Origin: JBCCFW01 sp039029535
GTDB taxonomy: Bacteria > Acidobacteriota > JBCCFW01
Length of the DNA stretch: 63,171 nt
Reading direction: 5' to 3'
Assembly (NCBI GenBank): GCA_039029535.1
Contig: JBCCFW010000023.1
Span: forward strand, 1 to 63,171
The notes under the pieces are model-generated. The model was not told the origin of the DNA. It saw only the letters and a program-made list of their open reading frames with translations, and did no database searches. Positions within the stretch are counted from its first letter, which is position 1. Every line of letters starts with the position of its first letter. Of this stretch, positions 49,456 to 58,455 are shown piece after piece. A program made the translations under genes and the position numbers.

Positions 49456-52400
49456 TCACGCCTCGGCCCGGCTCGCCTGGCGGAAGGGCCGGAAGTCGAC
49501 GTGACACCGATTTTGCCGGAGGAAGTCCATGAACTTCTTGTACCGGCGCTCCTCGATGCCCAGGAGACGGGTCGCCTCCTTGTAGGAGCCCGCGGTCTCC
49601 GCCAGGGCGCGGCTGACCAGCGCTCGGATGTCGTCCCGGGTGAGGTCATGGGCTCGAAAGGGCTCGTGGACCACCGCCCAGAAGTCCTCGCCACCACCCA
49701 CGATTCGCTCGAAGAGACCACTCTCGACGCTGTTTCCGGCCTCGGCAGCCGCCGGTTCCGCCTCCCCGGAGGCCATCGCACGCTCCGGCCCCCGACCGAC
49801 CACCGAGGGCGGCAGGTCCCCGCTCTCCACGCGCTCGCCAGAGGCCAGCACGACCGCCCGCTCGACGACGTTGCGGAGCTCGCGGACGTTGCCCGGCCAG
49901 CGGTGCCGGCAGAGCAGGCTGAGCGCGTTGGGCGAGAAATCCTCGACTTCTTTCTTTTCCCGGTCAGCGGCCTCGCGGAGGAAGTGGCGGCTGAGCTGCG
50001 GGATGTCCTGGGCGCGATCGCGCAGCGGCGGGAGACGCACGGCCACGACGTCGAGGCGGTAGTAGAGGTCCTCGCGGAAGCGCCCGGCGGCGACCTCGTC
50101 CGCGAGACGGCGGTTGCAGGCCGCCAGGACCCGGACGTCGACAGAGCGGCTCTCGTTCTCGCCGACCCGGCGGATCTCCTTCTCCTGGAGAGCGCGGAGG
50201 AGCTTCGCCTGGAGGGCTGGAGAGGTGCCGGCGATCTCGTCGAGGAGGAGGGTGCCGCCCTTGGCCTGCTCGAAGAGCCCCACCCGATCCCGGTCAGCCC
50301 CGGTGAAGGCACCCTTGCGATGACCGAAGAGCTCGCTCTCGATCAGCGACTCGGGGAGGCTGCCGCAGTCGACGGCGACGAAGGGACCCTCGCTGCGACG
50401 GCTGCGCGCGTGCAGGGCGTGAGCGACCAGCTCCTTGCCAGTGCCGCTCTCGCCCTCGATGAGCACGGGCACCTCGCTGCCGGCCACGCGCTCGAGCAGC
50501 TCGAAGACCTCGGCCATCGCCGGGCTGGCGCCCAGGAGCTCTTCGAAGCGTCCGCCCGGACCCGCCTGACGGAGACGCTCCACCTCGTGACGCAAGCTCT
50601 CGCTCTCGGACCGCACGCGCGCGAGGAGCTGCGCGTTGACGATCGCGGTGGCGGCGTGCGCGGCGATGGCTTGCAGGAGATCGACCTCACGCTGCGTGAA
50701 GGCCTGACCTCGCGTGACGCTGTCGACGTAGATGGCGCCGAGCAAGCCACCCGACACGCCCGCCGGTGACGGCAAGGGCACGCAGCTCGCCGAGCCAAGC
50801 TGCAGCTCGTGCACGCTCTTGGAGCGAAGCTTCTCGCGATCGCCCTCGGTGAACGACTCGACCACCACCGGCTGACCGCTGCTGCGCACCTCCTCGACGA
50901 TCGTCCGCGAGTGCTGGAAGCCCGAGCTCGGAAGGTCACGACCCTGATGGTCGCGCGCCGCGCTCACCGCGTCCGGCCCCTTGTCGAAGAGGATCAAGCA
51001 GCCTCGCTCGGCACCGGTGAGCTCGATGGCGACGTCGACGACGCGGGGCATGAGCGCGTCGACGTCGAGGTTGGCGTTGAGCAAGCTGACGAACTCGAGC
51101 AATGCGGGCGCGAGGTCGGAAGGTGCCGCGGCCGGCAAGCCAACCTCTTCACTTCCGATCTTTTCCAGCTCTTCGAGAGCGGCGCTGCGATCGTCGGCTG
51201 CGAAGAAGACGTCGCGGTCGTCTTCGTCGAGCGATGCCCCCAAGCCGACGAGAAGCTGTCGCCCCTGTCGCGCGGCGGCCGCCGCTCGCAGTCCCAAACT
51301 GGCCGCCGAGCGGGCGCGCGCCTGCCGGAGCAAGAGTCGCCACGCGAGGTCGGGGTGACGGTGCGCGCCAAGCTGCAAGGCGAGGTCCTCGATGACCTCC
51401 AGCCGCTCACCTTCCGGCTCGCGTCCACCGGCCAGCAACGCCAGCCAGGCACGCTCCTCCAAGGGAGCCGACTGCGGCTCGCCCGCCCACTCCATGCAGG
51501 AGCGGACCAGCTCGTCGTCGCCGAGCCTCTCGGCCACGCGGCCGGCCTCGATGCACCAGCGTCGGCGCAGGTCGACCGGGCGCTCGGGCGGGCCGACCGC
51601 GAGTCGCTCGCGCACGGCCTCGGCATCGAGGCCGCCGAGAGCGTGCTCGTCGAGGACCTGTCCGACCCGGGCGAGGTCGATCTCGGGGTCGACCACCTCA
51701 TCGCCCAGAGCGGCGAGCTGCTCGGCGCGGAGCTCGACCGCCCCCGCAAGATCACCCACCGCCCGGCGCACCTCGGCGAGGTCGAGCGCCGCCGACAGGG
51801 CCGGCCCCGGCCACGCCCGGCGTAGGCGCCAGCCCTCCTCGGCCAGGCGTCGCGCATCCCGCAAGCGACCACCGTCAAGGGCGATGAGGCTGCGGTTTCG
51901 GAGGTTATCGGCCAGGAGAAGACGATCTTCGAGCTCTTCTAGGAGTCGAGAAGATTCCGACAATGCGGACTCACTCGCTTCAAGATGACCCTCCTGCCAG
52001 GCTGCCAGGCCGACGTTGTTGAGGGCACGGGCCCGTTCGCGGCGGTCGCCGAGGGCTTCGAAGGCTGCCGCGGCCTCGCCGAAGGCCTGACGCGCCTCCT
52101 CGGTTCGGCCGGCGAGCTGGAGGACGATGCCGAGGTTGTTGACCGCCCGGGCCGCACCGTTGCGGTCGTCCACCTCCTCGTAGAGCGCGCGCGCCCGGCG
52201 GTGGGCGTGGATGGCGTCCTCGATCCGACCCTCGCGACGCGCCAGGGCACCGACCGCGTTGTGCGCCCGCGCCTCGAGCCGTCGCTCACCCTCGGCCTGC
52301 GCGACCGCCAGGGCGGCCCGAATGCCGGCGTGCGCTCTACGGAAGTCTCCAGCGTCGACGGCCAGCAACGCCAACCGACAGGTACAGTAAGCCCGCTCGC

Positions 52401-54486
52401 GCGGGAGGCCCACCCGACGGAAGAGACGCCGCGCCGTGCGGCAGGCCTCCTCGGCTCCATCGCCATCACCGAAATAGGTGGCGGCCTCGGCAGCGAGCGC
52501 CAGGGCACGCGCCCGCTCTTCTTCGTCCTCGATGAACGGCAGCGCCGTCTCGACACAGCGCACCGCCTCGTCGGCACGACCACAGTCGCGCTCGGCGCGG
52601 GCGAGGTCGAGCCAGGCCGACGCGTCCTCGGGACCGCCCGCTACCGCGCGGCGCAGGTGTCCGGCGGCGTCGAGAGGGCGTCCTTCCTCGAGGAAACGAC
52701 GTCCCGCCTGCAGGTGCAGTGGCGCCGCGCGATCGCTCGCACCGGCCGCATCGAGCTGCCTCGCTTGCCGCGCTTCACTGCCCTCCACCTCACGCGCCAA
52801 CAAGGAGGCCGCGGCGAGATGAAGGAGACGACGCCGCCCCTCGGGCAGCGCCTCGAGCACGGCGGCACGCAGCGGAGACGGGAGCTCGAACGCACCGCCG
52901 CCGTCGAGCTCGAGCACTCGCAACCAGCCGCCGGCGACCAGCTCTTCCACCGACTCGCGGAAGCTCGGCTCGGTCTCGTCACGACGGGCGAGGGCCGCCA
53001 GCATCCGCGCCGGCGTGGGACCATGGAAGACGGCGGCGAAGTCGAGGAGCACGGCGGCGTCGGGGCTCAACCGACGGCGCCGCTCCGGCAGCCAGTCGTG
53101 GAGCCGCTCCGAGAGCGTGGAGACCTCGGCGTCGACCACGAGGCACCCGCCCTCGATCCGCAACGCCCCGCCCTGAGCGAGGCTCGCGACGAGCTGCTCG
53201 AGCCGTCCCGGCAGCCCGCCGGTGGCCGCCCGGAGCACCGCGCCGTCGCCCTCGCTCAGCTCAGTGCCGAGCAGGTGGCTGGTGAGCTCCAGGCACTCGT
53301 CCTCGGTCAGCGCCGCCAGGACCGCGCCGTCGGGCGACCCCTCCGCGACCTCGGCCGAGGCGGTCATGACGAGAAGACCCCGGTCGGTGCTGGGCAGCTC
53401 CGCCGAGGAATCGGCGTCGAGATCGAGCAGGACGATCGCGTCGGCCCGGCCTGAATCGGAGAGCCCCCACTCGACAGGGAGCCCCTTCATCTTGGCTCTG
53501 AGGGCCATTTCCTCAATGAATCGGGTTTTTCCCGAACCCGATGGGCCCCCGAGAACGAGCCGTCGTGGGGGTGCGCCCGAGCCCAGGGCGACCCGCTCGG
53601 CGAGGAGCTCGTCGACCCGGCTCAGGAGCTCGGCGCGACCGACCCAGGTCGCCAGGCCCGGTCGGGCGGCCAGCGCTCCGGGGCTGTCGGGCAGGCTCGT
53701 CCCGAGGAGGCGATTCGTCAGGCTCACGGCGGCGAGTGCGCCGGGGGGGCGGTCCTCGGGGCGAGTCGCGAGGAGACGACGGAGCAGCTCCTGCTCCTCG
53801 GGGTAGAGGTCGCTCTCGGACAAGGTCGCGGGAGGACCGAGGGCCCGCGCCCGGAGCGCCTGCTCGACGGGAAGGCCGGCCCAGGGTGGCTGGCCGACGA
53901 GAAGGTGATGGAGCAGCGCGCCCAGCCCGAACACGTCGGCCGACGCTCGCGGCGGCGCACCCGCCAGGGTCTCGGGAGCCGTGTAGTCGGGCGTGCCTGC
54001 GGGCCCCGTCGACGTCTCGCCCGCCACCACCGCACCGAGGTCGACGAGCACGGCCTGGGGATCGACCGTCTCGGCCGCCGTCTCGCGGAGGAGGACGTTC
54101 TCGGGCTTCAGGTCGCGATGCACGAGCCCACGCGAGTGCAGGGCCTCGACGGCATGCGCGACCTGCGACCAGGCGACCAGGCGCTGCTCGCGGCTCAGCT
54201 CGGCCTGATCGAGACGGGGGCCCGCGACGTGCTCGAGGAGCAGCACGCTGCCCAGGCCCGGGTCGTCGACGAGCTCGTGACCCCGCACGAGATGGGGGTG
54301 CGTGAGCCTTCGGAGCAGGGCCGCCTCACGACGGAGTCGCTCGGCCGCAGCAGGCGGCGCACCGGCGACGAGCACCTTGGCGGCAACGCGACCGTGGATC
54401 GCGTCGTCTGCGAGGTGAACGATCGAGTCACTGCCGCGACCGATCTCTTCGAGGAGCTTCACGCGCTCCCCGGCTGACGCCGACAT
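49456..54486 (-). CDS. Giant sigma-54 activator: Ser/Thr kinase - ATPase - TPR - GAF - AAA+ - Fis HTH
   Basis: 1676 residues. Residues about 10-265 are a protein kinase: Lys37 in AAKVLV, HRDLKPEN (123-130), DLG in place of DFG (149-151) and APETLAG. Next is an NTPase with P-loop GGPSGSGKT (313-321), as in MalT/AfsR-like STAND proteins. About 500-1100 is TPR-rich (NLGIVLQLAGRTEEARQAF). A GAF domain (about 1160-1320) precedes the sigma-54 AAA+ core: ESGTGKELVA, GAFTGA loop, LLLDEIAG and HRWPGNVRELRNVV. A short Fis-like HTH ends it (SYKEATRLLGIEERRYKKFM). The intact GAFTGA means it should activate sigma-54 promoters; kinase and GAF domains would control it. Such architectures are typical of Myxococcota. 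Confidence 0.9.
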   Translation of the reverse strand: MSASAGERVKLLEEIGRGSDSIVHLADDAIHGRVAAKVLVAGAPPAAAERLRREAALLRRLTHPHLVRGHELVDDPGLGSVLLLEHVAGPRLDQAELSREQRLVAWSQVAHAVEALHSRGLVHRDLKPENVLLRETAAETVDPQAVLVDLGAVVAGETSTGPAGTPDYTAPETLAGAPPRASADVFGLGALLHHLLVGQPPWAGLPVEQALRARALGPPATLSESDLYPEEQELLRRLLATRPEDRPPGALAAVSLTNRLLGTSLPDSPGALAARPGLATWVGRAELLSRVDELLAERVALGSGAPPRRLVLGGPSGSGKTRFIEEMALRAKMKGLPVEWGLSDSGRADAIVLLDLDADSSAELPSTDRGLLVMTASAEVAEGSPDGAVLAALTEDECLELTSHLLGTELSEGDGAVLRAATGGLPGRLEQLVASLAQGGALRIEGGCLVVDAEVSTLSERLHDWLPERRRRLSPDAAVLLDFAAVFHGPTPARMLAALARRDETEPSFRESVEELVAGGWLRVLELDGGGAFELPSPLRAAVLEALPEGRRRLLHLAAASLLAREVEGSEARQARQLDAAGASDRAAPLHLQAGRRFLEEGRPLDAAGHLRRAVAGGPEDASAWLDLARAERDCGRADEAVRCVETALPFIEDEEERARALALAAEAATYFGDGDGAEEACRTARRLFRRVGLPRERAYCTCRLALLAVDAGDFRRAHAGIRAALAVAQAEGERRLEARAHNAVGALARREGRIEDAIHAHRRARALYEEVDDRNGAARAVNNLGIVLQLAGRTEEARQAFGEAAAAFEALGDRRERARALNNVGLAAWQEGHLEASESALSESSRLLEELEDRLLLADNLRNRSLIALDGGRLRDARRLAEEGWRLRRAWPGPALSAALDLAEVRRAVGDLAGAVELRAEQLAALGDEVVDPEIDLARVGQVLDEHALGGLDAEAVRERLAVGPPERPVDLRRRWCIEAGRVAERLGDDELVRSCMEWAGEPQSAPLEERAWLALLAGGREPEGERLEVIEDLALQLGAHRHPDLAWRLLLRQARARSAASLGLRAAAAARQGRQLLVGLGASLDEDDRDVFFAADDRSAALEELEKIGSEEVGLPAAAPSDLAPALLEFVSLLNANLDVDALMPRVVDVAIELTGAERGCLILFDKGPDAVSAARDHQGRDLPSSGFQHSRTIVEEVRSSGQPVVVESFTEGDREKLRSKSVHELQLGSASCVPLPSPAGVSGGLLGAIYVDSVTRGQAFTQREVDLLQAIAAHAATAIVNAQLLARVRSESESLRHEVERLRQAGPGGRFEELLGASPAMAEVFELLERVAGSEVPVLIEGESGTGKELVAHALHARSRRSEGPFVAVDCGSLPESLIESELFGHRKGAFTGADRDRVGLFEQAKGGTLLLDEIAGTSPALQAKLLRALQEKEIRRVGENESRSVDVRVLAACNRRLADEVAAGRFREDLYYRLDVVAVRLPPLRDRAQDIPQLSRHFLREAADREKKEVEDFSPNALSLLCRHRWPGNVRELRNVVERAVVLASGERVESGDLPPSVVGRGPERAMASGEAEPAAAEAGNSVESGLFERIVGGGEDFWAVVHEPFRAHDLTRDDIRALVSRALAETAGSYKEATRLLGIEERRYKKFMDFLRQNRCHVDFRPFRQASRAEA

Positions 54487-54564
54487 GCCGTGATCATGCA
54501 CGGCGGGGGACGGATCGTCACGACGTCGCGACGGGACCGACACGTCGACCCCGCCGCGAACGGC

Positions 54565-54939
54565 TCAACTGGCGGAGACCGGCTCCTCCTGAGGCTTGGG
54601 CTCGTTCTTCTCGTCGACGAGAACGACGATGGGCCGATGGTTCTCGGCCTCGTCCCGCTCCATCTCGGCGTACGAGACGATGATGACGATGTCACCGACC
54701 TTCACGTGGTGCGCGGCGGCGCCGTTGGCCTGGGCCTCGCGCGAACCGCGGCGACCCGGGATCGCGTAGGTGGCGAGACGCTGCCCGCCGGTGACGTTGT
54801 AGATCTCGACCCGCTCGTTCGGCAACAGGTCGGCCGCTTCCATGAGATCGGGATCGAGGGTGAAGCTGCCTTCGTAATCGAGGTCTGCCGCGGTGACGCG
54901 GAGACGGTGAAGCTTGGACTTCATCATGGTCAAGCGCAT
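54565..54939 (-). CDS. panD: Aspartate 1-decarboxylase PanD
   Basis: 124 residues. It makes beta-alanine for pantothenate. The precursor self-cleaves at Gly24-Ser25 (LDYEGSFTLDP) to form the pyruvoyl group. The start at 54939 matches the usual M-x-x-x-M-x-K-S-K-L-H-R opening. GDIVIIVSYAEM and the N-V-T-G-G-Q-R-L-A-T-Y-A block are canonical. Begins 5 bases after the panC stop and ends the panB-panC-panD unit. Active-site residues look intact, unlike panC. Confidence 0.94.
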   Translation of the reverse strand: MRLTMMKSKLHRLRVTAADLDYEGSFTLDPDLMEAADLLPNERVEIYNVTGGQRLATYAIPGRRGSREAQANGAAAHHVKVGDIVIIVSYAEMERDEAENHRPIVVLVDEKNEPKPQEEPVSAS

Positions 54940-54944
54940 GGTTA

Positions 54945-55784
54945 TCAACTGTCCTGAGCCACGTCGACGCGCAAGCTGTCGACGAGGCGAAGAGGCTCCC
55001 GTCCTTCGGCTTCCAGCACGGCCGCCGCGACCAGGAGTACCAGTCCCTCCACTCGGTCGATGGGAGTGAGGTCACGTGCCCCCACCACCTCGACCTCGGC
55101 GACGTCGAGATCGTCTTCCTCGCCCAGGCGCGTGGTGATCGCATCGATCACCGCGCGGGACGAGCGCTCGCCGTCCTCGACCAGACGACGGGCTTCTTGC
55201 AGTGCCCGGTAGATGGCGGAAGCGGCCTTGCGGCCAGCCTCACCCAGGTCGTCGCGATGCGTCGAGAGAGCGACTCCCTCGTCGTCGCGAACGATCGGAG
55301 CGCCCACGATCTCGACTTCGAGATCGAGGTCGCGCACCAGCCGCCTCAGCACCAGCAGTTGTTGCGGATCGTTCCAGCCGAACAACGCGAGGTCGGGCCG
55401 GATGACGTGGAAGAGCTTGGTGACCAGGGTGGTGACCTGGACCAGCTCGTCCCTCGTCTTGAGCCCCAGCCGACGCTCGGTCAGGCCGGACACCTCGACC
55501 CGCGTGCAGTGTCCCTCGGGGAAGAGCTCATTCTCGTCGGGTGCGAAGAGGACGCGCACGCCTTCGCCCACCAGGCTCTCGGCGTCGACCGTGAGACCGG
55601 GATCGTGCGAAGGCGGGTAGATGCTGACGACCACTTCGGCGTCGCGCTCCCGTGCCTGGCGTACCAACGAGAGCTGACCCTCGTGGAGACCACCGGCGGT
55701 GGGAACGAGGGCCACCGGACGACCGCGTTGCCGCAGCTCGTCCATGACGGCCCTCATGCGGACGATCTTGGAGACGACTTCCAT
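54945..55784 (-). CDS. panC: PanC-like pantoate-beta-alanine ligase with degenerate active site
   Basis: 279 residues, normal family length, clearly PanC-like by PTAGGLHEGQLSLV, TLVTKLFHVIRPDLALFGWNDPQQ and IVRDDEGVALS. Several residues needed for catalysis are changed. The second His of H-x-G-H is Gln37 and the Met of P-T-M-G is Ala. The V-N-P-x-Q-F block is replaced by Y-P-P-S-H-D. The ATP-binding Lys of G-x-K-D is Asn138, and S-S-R-N reads S-T-H-R. Gene position between panB and panD is normal. Either it works by altered chemistry or it has another substrate. Family certain, activity doubtful. Confidence 0.8.
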   Translation of the reverse strand: MEVVSKIVRMRAVMDELRQRGRPVALVPTAGGLHEGQLSLVRQARERDAEVVVSIYPPSHDPGLTVDAESLVGEGVRVLFAPDENELFPEGHCTRVEVSGLTERRLGLKTRDELVQVTTLVTKLFHVIRPDLALFGWNDPQQLLVLRRLVRDLDLEVEIVGAPIVRDDEGVALSTHRDDLGEAGRKAASAIYRALQEARRLVEDGERSSRAVIDAITTRLGEEDDLDVAEVEVVGARDLTPIDRVEGLVLLVAAAVLEAEGREPLRLVDSLRVDVAQDS

Positions 55785-55799
55785 GAGAGACCGCGGGGC

Positions 55800-56654
55800 T
55801 CAGGCGTCGGCGACGACGGGCTCGGTGGCACCGGTCGGCTGAGCGAGATACCGCGACTCGTCCGGACCCGGGAACTCACCGGAGCGAACGTCGGCCGCAT
55901 GGCTCTCGAGCGCCTCGACGATGCGATCGCCGAGCGACTCGTAGCGACGGACGAAGCTCGGCACTCTCTCCGAGACACCGAGCAGGTCGTGCCACACGAG
56001 AACCTGACCGTCGCAGGCGGGACCCGCGCCGATGCCGATGGTGGGGATGTCGAGCTCTTCGGAGACGCGCTCGCCAAGCTCGGCAGGGACGCACTCGAGC
56101 ACGACGGCGAAGGCACCCGCGTCTTGCAGGCGCAAGGCGCCTTCGCGGATCGCTTCGGCCGCGGCTTCATCACGACCCTGGAGCTTGAAGCCACCGAGCA
56201 CGTTCACCGACTGCGGCGTGAGACCGAGGTGACCCATGACCGGGATCTCGGCATCGACGATGGCCCGCACCGTGTCAGGCCGCGCGCCCTCGAGCTTCAC
56301 GCTGCGGGCACCACCCTCCTGGATGATGCGACCGGCGTTGCGCACGGCGTCTTCCCGGCTGACGTGGTAGGTCATCCACGGGAGGTCGCCGACCACCAAG
56401 GCCTTGGTGCCGGCGCGGCTCACGCAGGCACAGTGATAGATCATCTCGTCGAGGGTGACTTGCAGGGTGTCGGGCTTGCCCTGGATCACCATGCCGAGCG
56501 AGTCACCGACCAGGAGCAGGTCGACACCCGCCCGATCGGCGAGGACGGCGGAGGGATGGTCGTAGGCAGTGACCATCACCAGGGGTTCGTCGCCATGACG
56601 GCGCTTGCGTGCAGCGACGGCCGGCACGGTGACCGGCTTGCGGGACTTGCTCAT
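55800..56654 (-). CDS. panB: Ketopantoate hydroxymethyltransferase PanB
   Basis: 284 residues from ATG 56654 (AAGGAG six bases upstream). It adds a hydroxymethyl group from methylene-THF to ketoisovalerate. Motifs: LVMVTAYDHPSAVLADRAG, LLVGDSLGMVIQG (Mg ligand Asp), VVGDLPWMTY, GARSVKLEG, MGHLGLTPQS, then VLECVPAELGERVSEELDIPT and IGIGAGPACDGQVLVWHDLLG. All canonical and complete. First gene of panB-panC-panD, 15 bp before panC. Confidence 0.95.
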   Translation of the reverse strand: MSKSRKPVTVPAVAARKRRHGDEPLVMVTAYDHPSAVLADRAGVDLLLVGDSLGMVIQGKPDTLQVTLDEMIYHCACVSRAGTKALVVGDLPWMTYHVSREDAVRNAGRIIQEGGARSVKLEGARPDTVRAIVDAEIPVMGHLGLTPQSVNVLGGFKLQGRDEAAAEAIREGALRLQDAGAFAVVLECVPAELGERVSEELDIPTIGIGAGPACDGQVLVWHDLLGVSERVPSFVRRYESLGDRIVEALESHAADVRSGEFPGPDESRYLAQPTGATEPVVADA

Positions 56655-56856
56655 CTCGAGCTCCTTTCTCCCCGCCCGTTTCCGGGTCGCGGGAAAGTTC
56701 ACGGTCGCCCGCCCGCGCGGGCTGAATGGGGTCGCGAGCTGTCCTCTTCGTGACCGGTAGCCCCCCCCGGGCTCGATCCCGGGAACGGAGGGCCGACTCG
56801 ATCCGAACGCTCACCGCCTAGACGGTCGGAGGCGTCGTCTCATTCGCCGGTCGCAC

Positions 56857-57483
56857 TCACTCGGGGACGAAGTAGCGAGTCCCGCCTTCCAGCTGCTCGA
56901 CCTGTCTCAGGACGACGTCGAAGTCTTCCTTGGACTTGGCCAGGTCCAGCTGTGAGGTGTTGATCGCCAGCAGGGGCGTCTCCGAGTAGTGGAAGAAGAA
57001 GTAATTGTACGCCTTGTTGAGCTCGGACAGGTAATCGCGGGAAATCCGCCGCTCAGCCCGTCGATCCCGTCGCGCGATTCGTTCGAGGAGGACCTCGTCG
57101 GGCGCCTGGAGATAGATGACGAGGTCGGGCTTGGGGAGCTGCTCGACGAGCACGCCGTAGAGACGCTCGTAGACGTTGAGATCGTCCTGATCGAGGTTCA
57201 GGTACGCGAAGATCTTGTCCTTGTGGAAGAGATAGTCGCAGACCGTGCGCTGACGGAAGAGGTCGCCCTGGAGGAGCTGCTGCTGCTGCGAGTAGCGCTG
57301 GAGCAGGAAGTACACCTGGCACTGGAAGGCAGCCCCCTTCGTGCCGGCGTAGAAGTCCTCCAGGAAAGGATTGCGCAGGTCCTCGAGGACCTCGCGGCAG
57401 CCGTAGTGGTTGGCGAGACGGCGGGTCAGCGTCGTCTTGCCGACGCCGATCGGCCCCTCGACGGCGATGTGATCGGGCTTCAT
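56857..57483 (-). CDS. Deoxynucleoside kinase
   Basis: 208 residues from ATG 57483. P-loop VEGPIGVGKTTLTRR; ENP-like LEDLRNPFLEDFYAG; the DR-[S/Y]-like YLFHKDKIFAYLNL; LVIYLQAPDEVLLERI and the lid region RRDRRAERRISRDYL. This is the deoxynucleoside kinase family (dGK/dAK/dCK type) that salvages deoxynucleosides with ATP. The base specificity is not readable. In several bacteria such a kinase is next to or fused with folK, which here is 138 bp upstream. Confidence 0.9.
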   Translation of the reverse strand: MKPDHIAVEGPIGVGKTTLTRRLANHYGCREVLEDLRNPFLEDFYAGTKGAAFQCQVYFLLQRYSQQQQLLQGDLFRQRTVCDYLFHKDKIFAYLNLDQDDLNVYERLYGVLVEQLPKPDLVIYLQAPDEVLLERIARRDRRAERRISRDYLSELNKAYNYFFFHYSETPLLAINTSQLDLAKSKEDFDVVLRQVEQLEGGTRYFVPE

Positions 57484-57621
57484 CTGGGCTGACTGGCCTG
57501 GCGGAGACGACCTCGAGCTGGTTCGTCCGGGAGGTGACGGAGCATGGCATGCCGCTCCTCGCCTTGACCAGAACAGCAAGACCGACGGGACCGAGACGAC
57601 GCGGAGCGACCCGAACGGGGC

Positions 57622-58254
57622 TCAGTCGGCGAGGTCGACCGCCGACTCCCGGTCCTCGGCCCTCCACGGAAAGCACGGGCTGACCGGTCCGGGCCGGAGG
57701 GCCGGCTCGGCCGGCAGGGCTGCCAGCAGCTCGGCGACGCTGCCGGGCAGGCCGGCGATCGCGCGGTCCGGGACGAGCTCGGCCAGGGGCTGCAGCACGA
57801 AGCGCCGCTGCCCCAGGCGGGGGTGCGGCAGGACCAACCCCGGCTCCTCGAGCGGATCCCAGGGCCGACCGTCGGCAGTCCAGCAACAGAGGAGGTCGAG
57901 ATCCAGGGGCCGGGGCGCCCGGTCCCCCTTGCTGCGGCGGCCCGCCCGACGCTCGATCTCGCGACAGGCCGCCAGCAGCTCCGACGCCGAACCTGGCTCT
58001 TCGACCAAGATGCAAGCGTTCAGGTAGGGAGGCTGCTCACCGGGCACGTCGACGGGGTCGTTGTCGTGCAGGGACGAGCAGGCGAGGACCCTTCGTCCCG
58101 CTTCGGGGTCGTCGAGCGCCCGACGTCCGGCTTCCAGCGCCCGCACGCGATCGTCGGAGTGATCGGACGATGCAGGAAGGTCGGACTCCCCGTCGAGGGC
58201 GAGGTTCGAGCCGGCGCCGAGGGCGATCAGGCTCGTGTCGGAGTGGAGTGTCAT
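57622..58254 (-). CDS. folK: FolK, hydroxymethyldihydropterin pyrophosphokinase
   Basis: 210 residues from ATG 58254. It pyrophosphorylates 6-hydroxymethyl-7,8-dihydropterin in folate synthesis. LIALGAGSNLALDGE is an expanded form of the usual A-L-G-S-N-L-G opening. Recognition also rests on the PPYLNACILVE strand, ERRAGRRSKGDRAPRPLDLDLLCC (the R-x-L-D-I-D-L motif with Mg ligands) and LVLPHPRLGQRRFVLQPLAEL. A 20-residue N-terminal insertion and a C-terminal extension make it slightly long. Same strand as the deoxynucleoside kinase. Confidence 0.9.
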   Translation of the reverse strand: MTLHSDTSLIALGAGSNLALDGESDLPASSDHSDDRVRALEAGRRALDDPEAGRRVLACSSLHDNDPVDVPGEQPPYLNACILVEEPGSASELLAACREIERRAGRRSKGDRAPRPLDLDLLCCWTADGRPWDPLEEPGLVLPHPRLGQRRFVLQPLAELVPDRAIAGLPGSVAELLAALPAEPALRPGPVSPCFPWRAEDRESAVDLAD

Positions 58255-58455
58255 GTCTCTCCCAAAGAGAGGAAAGACTAGACGATCCTCACGCGAAGGC
58301 TTGGCGTCGCCGGACCCGAACCCGACGCGACCGCGTCCGCCGGAGCCCGGCGACGCCCTTCCCCCACGCACGCCGAGCCCCCCAAGAGCCCGGCTCAACA
58401 CCCCTGGTGATCGGTCCTCCCGTCAAGCGTGACGGGACGACCGAGCGTTCCCCAA

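Noticed and set aside
56761..56790. tRNA T-arm-like hairpin (CCCGGG-CTCGAT-CCCGGG)
   Set aside because: Lacks the TTC loop signature, other arms and a plausible acceptor stem.
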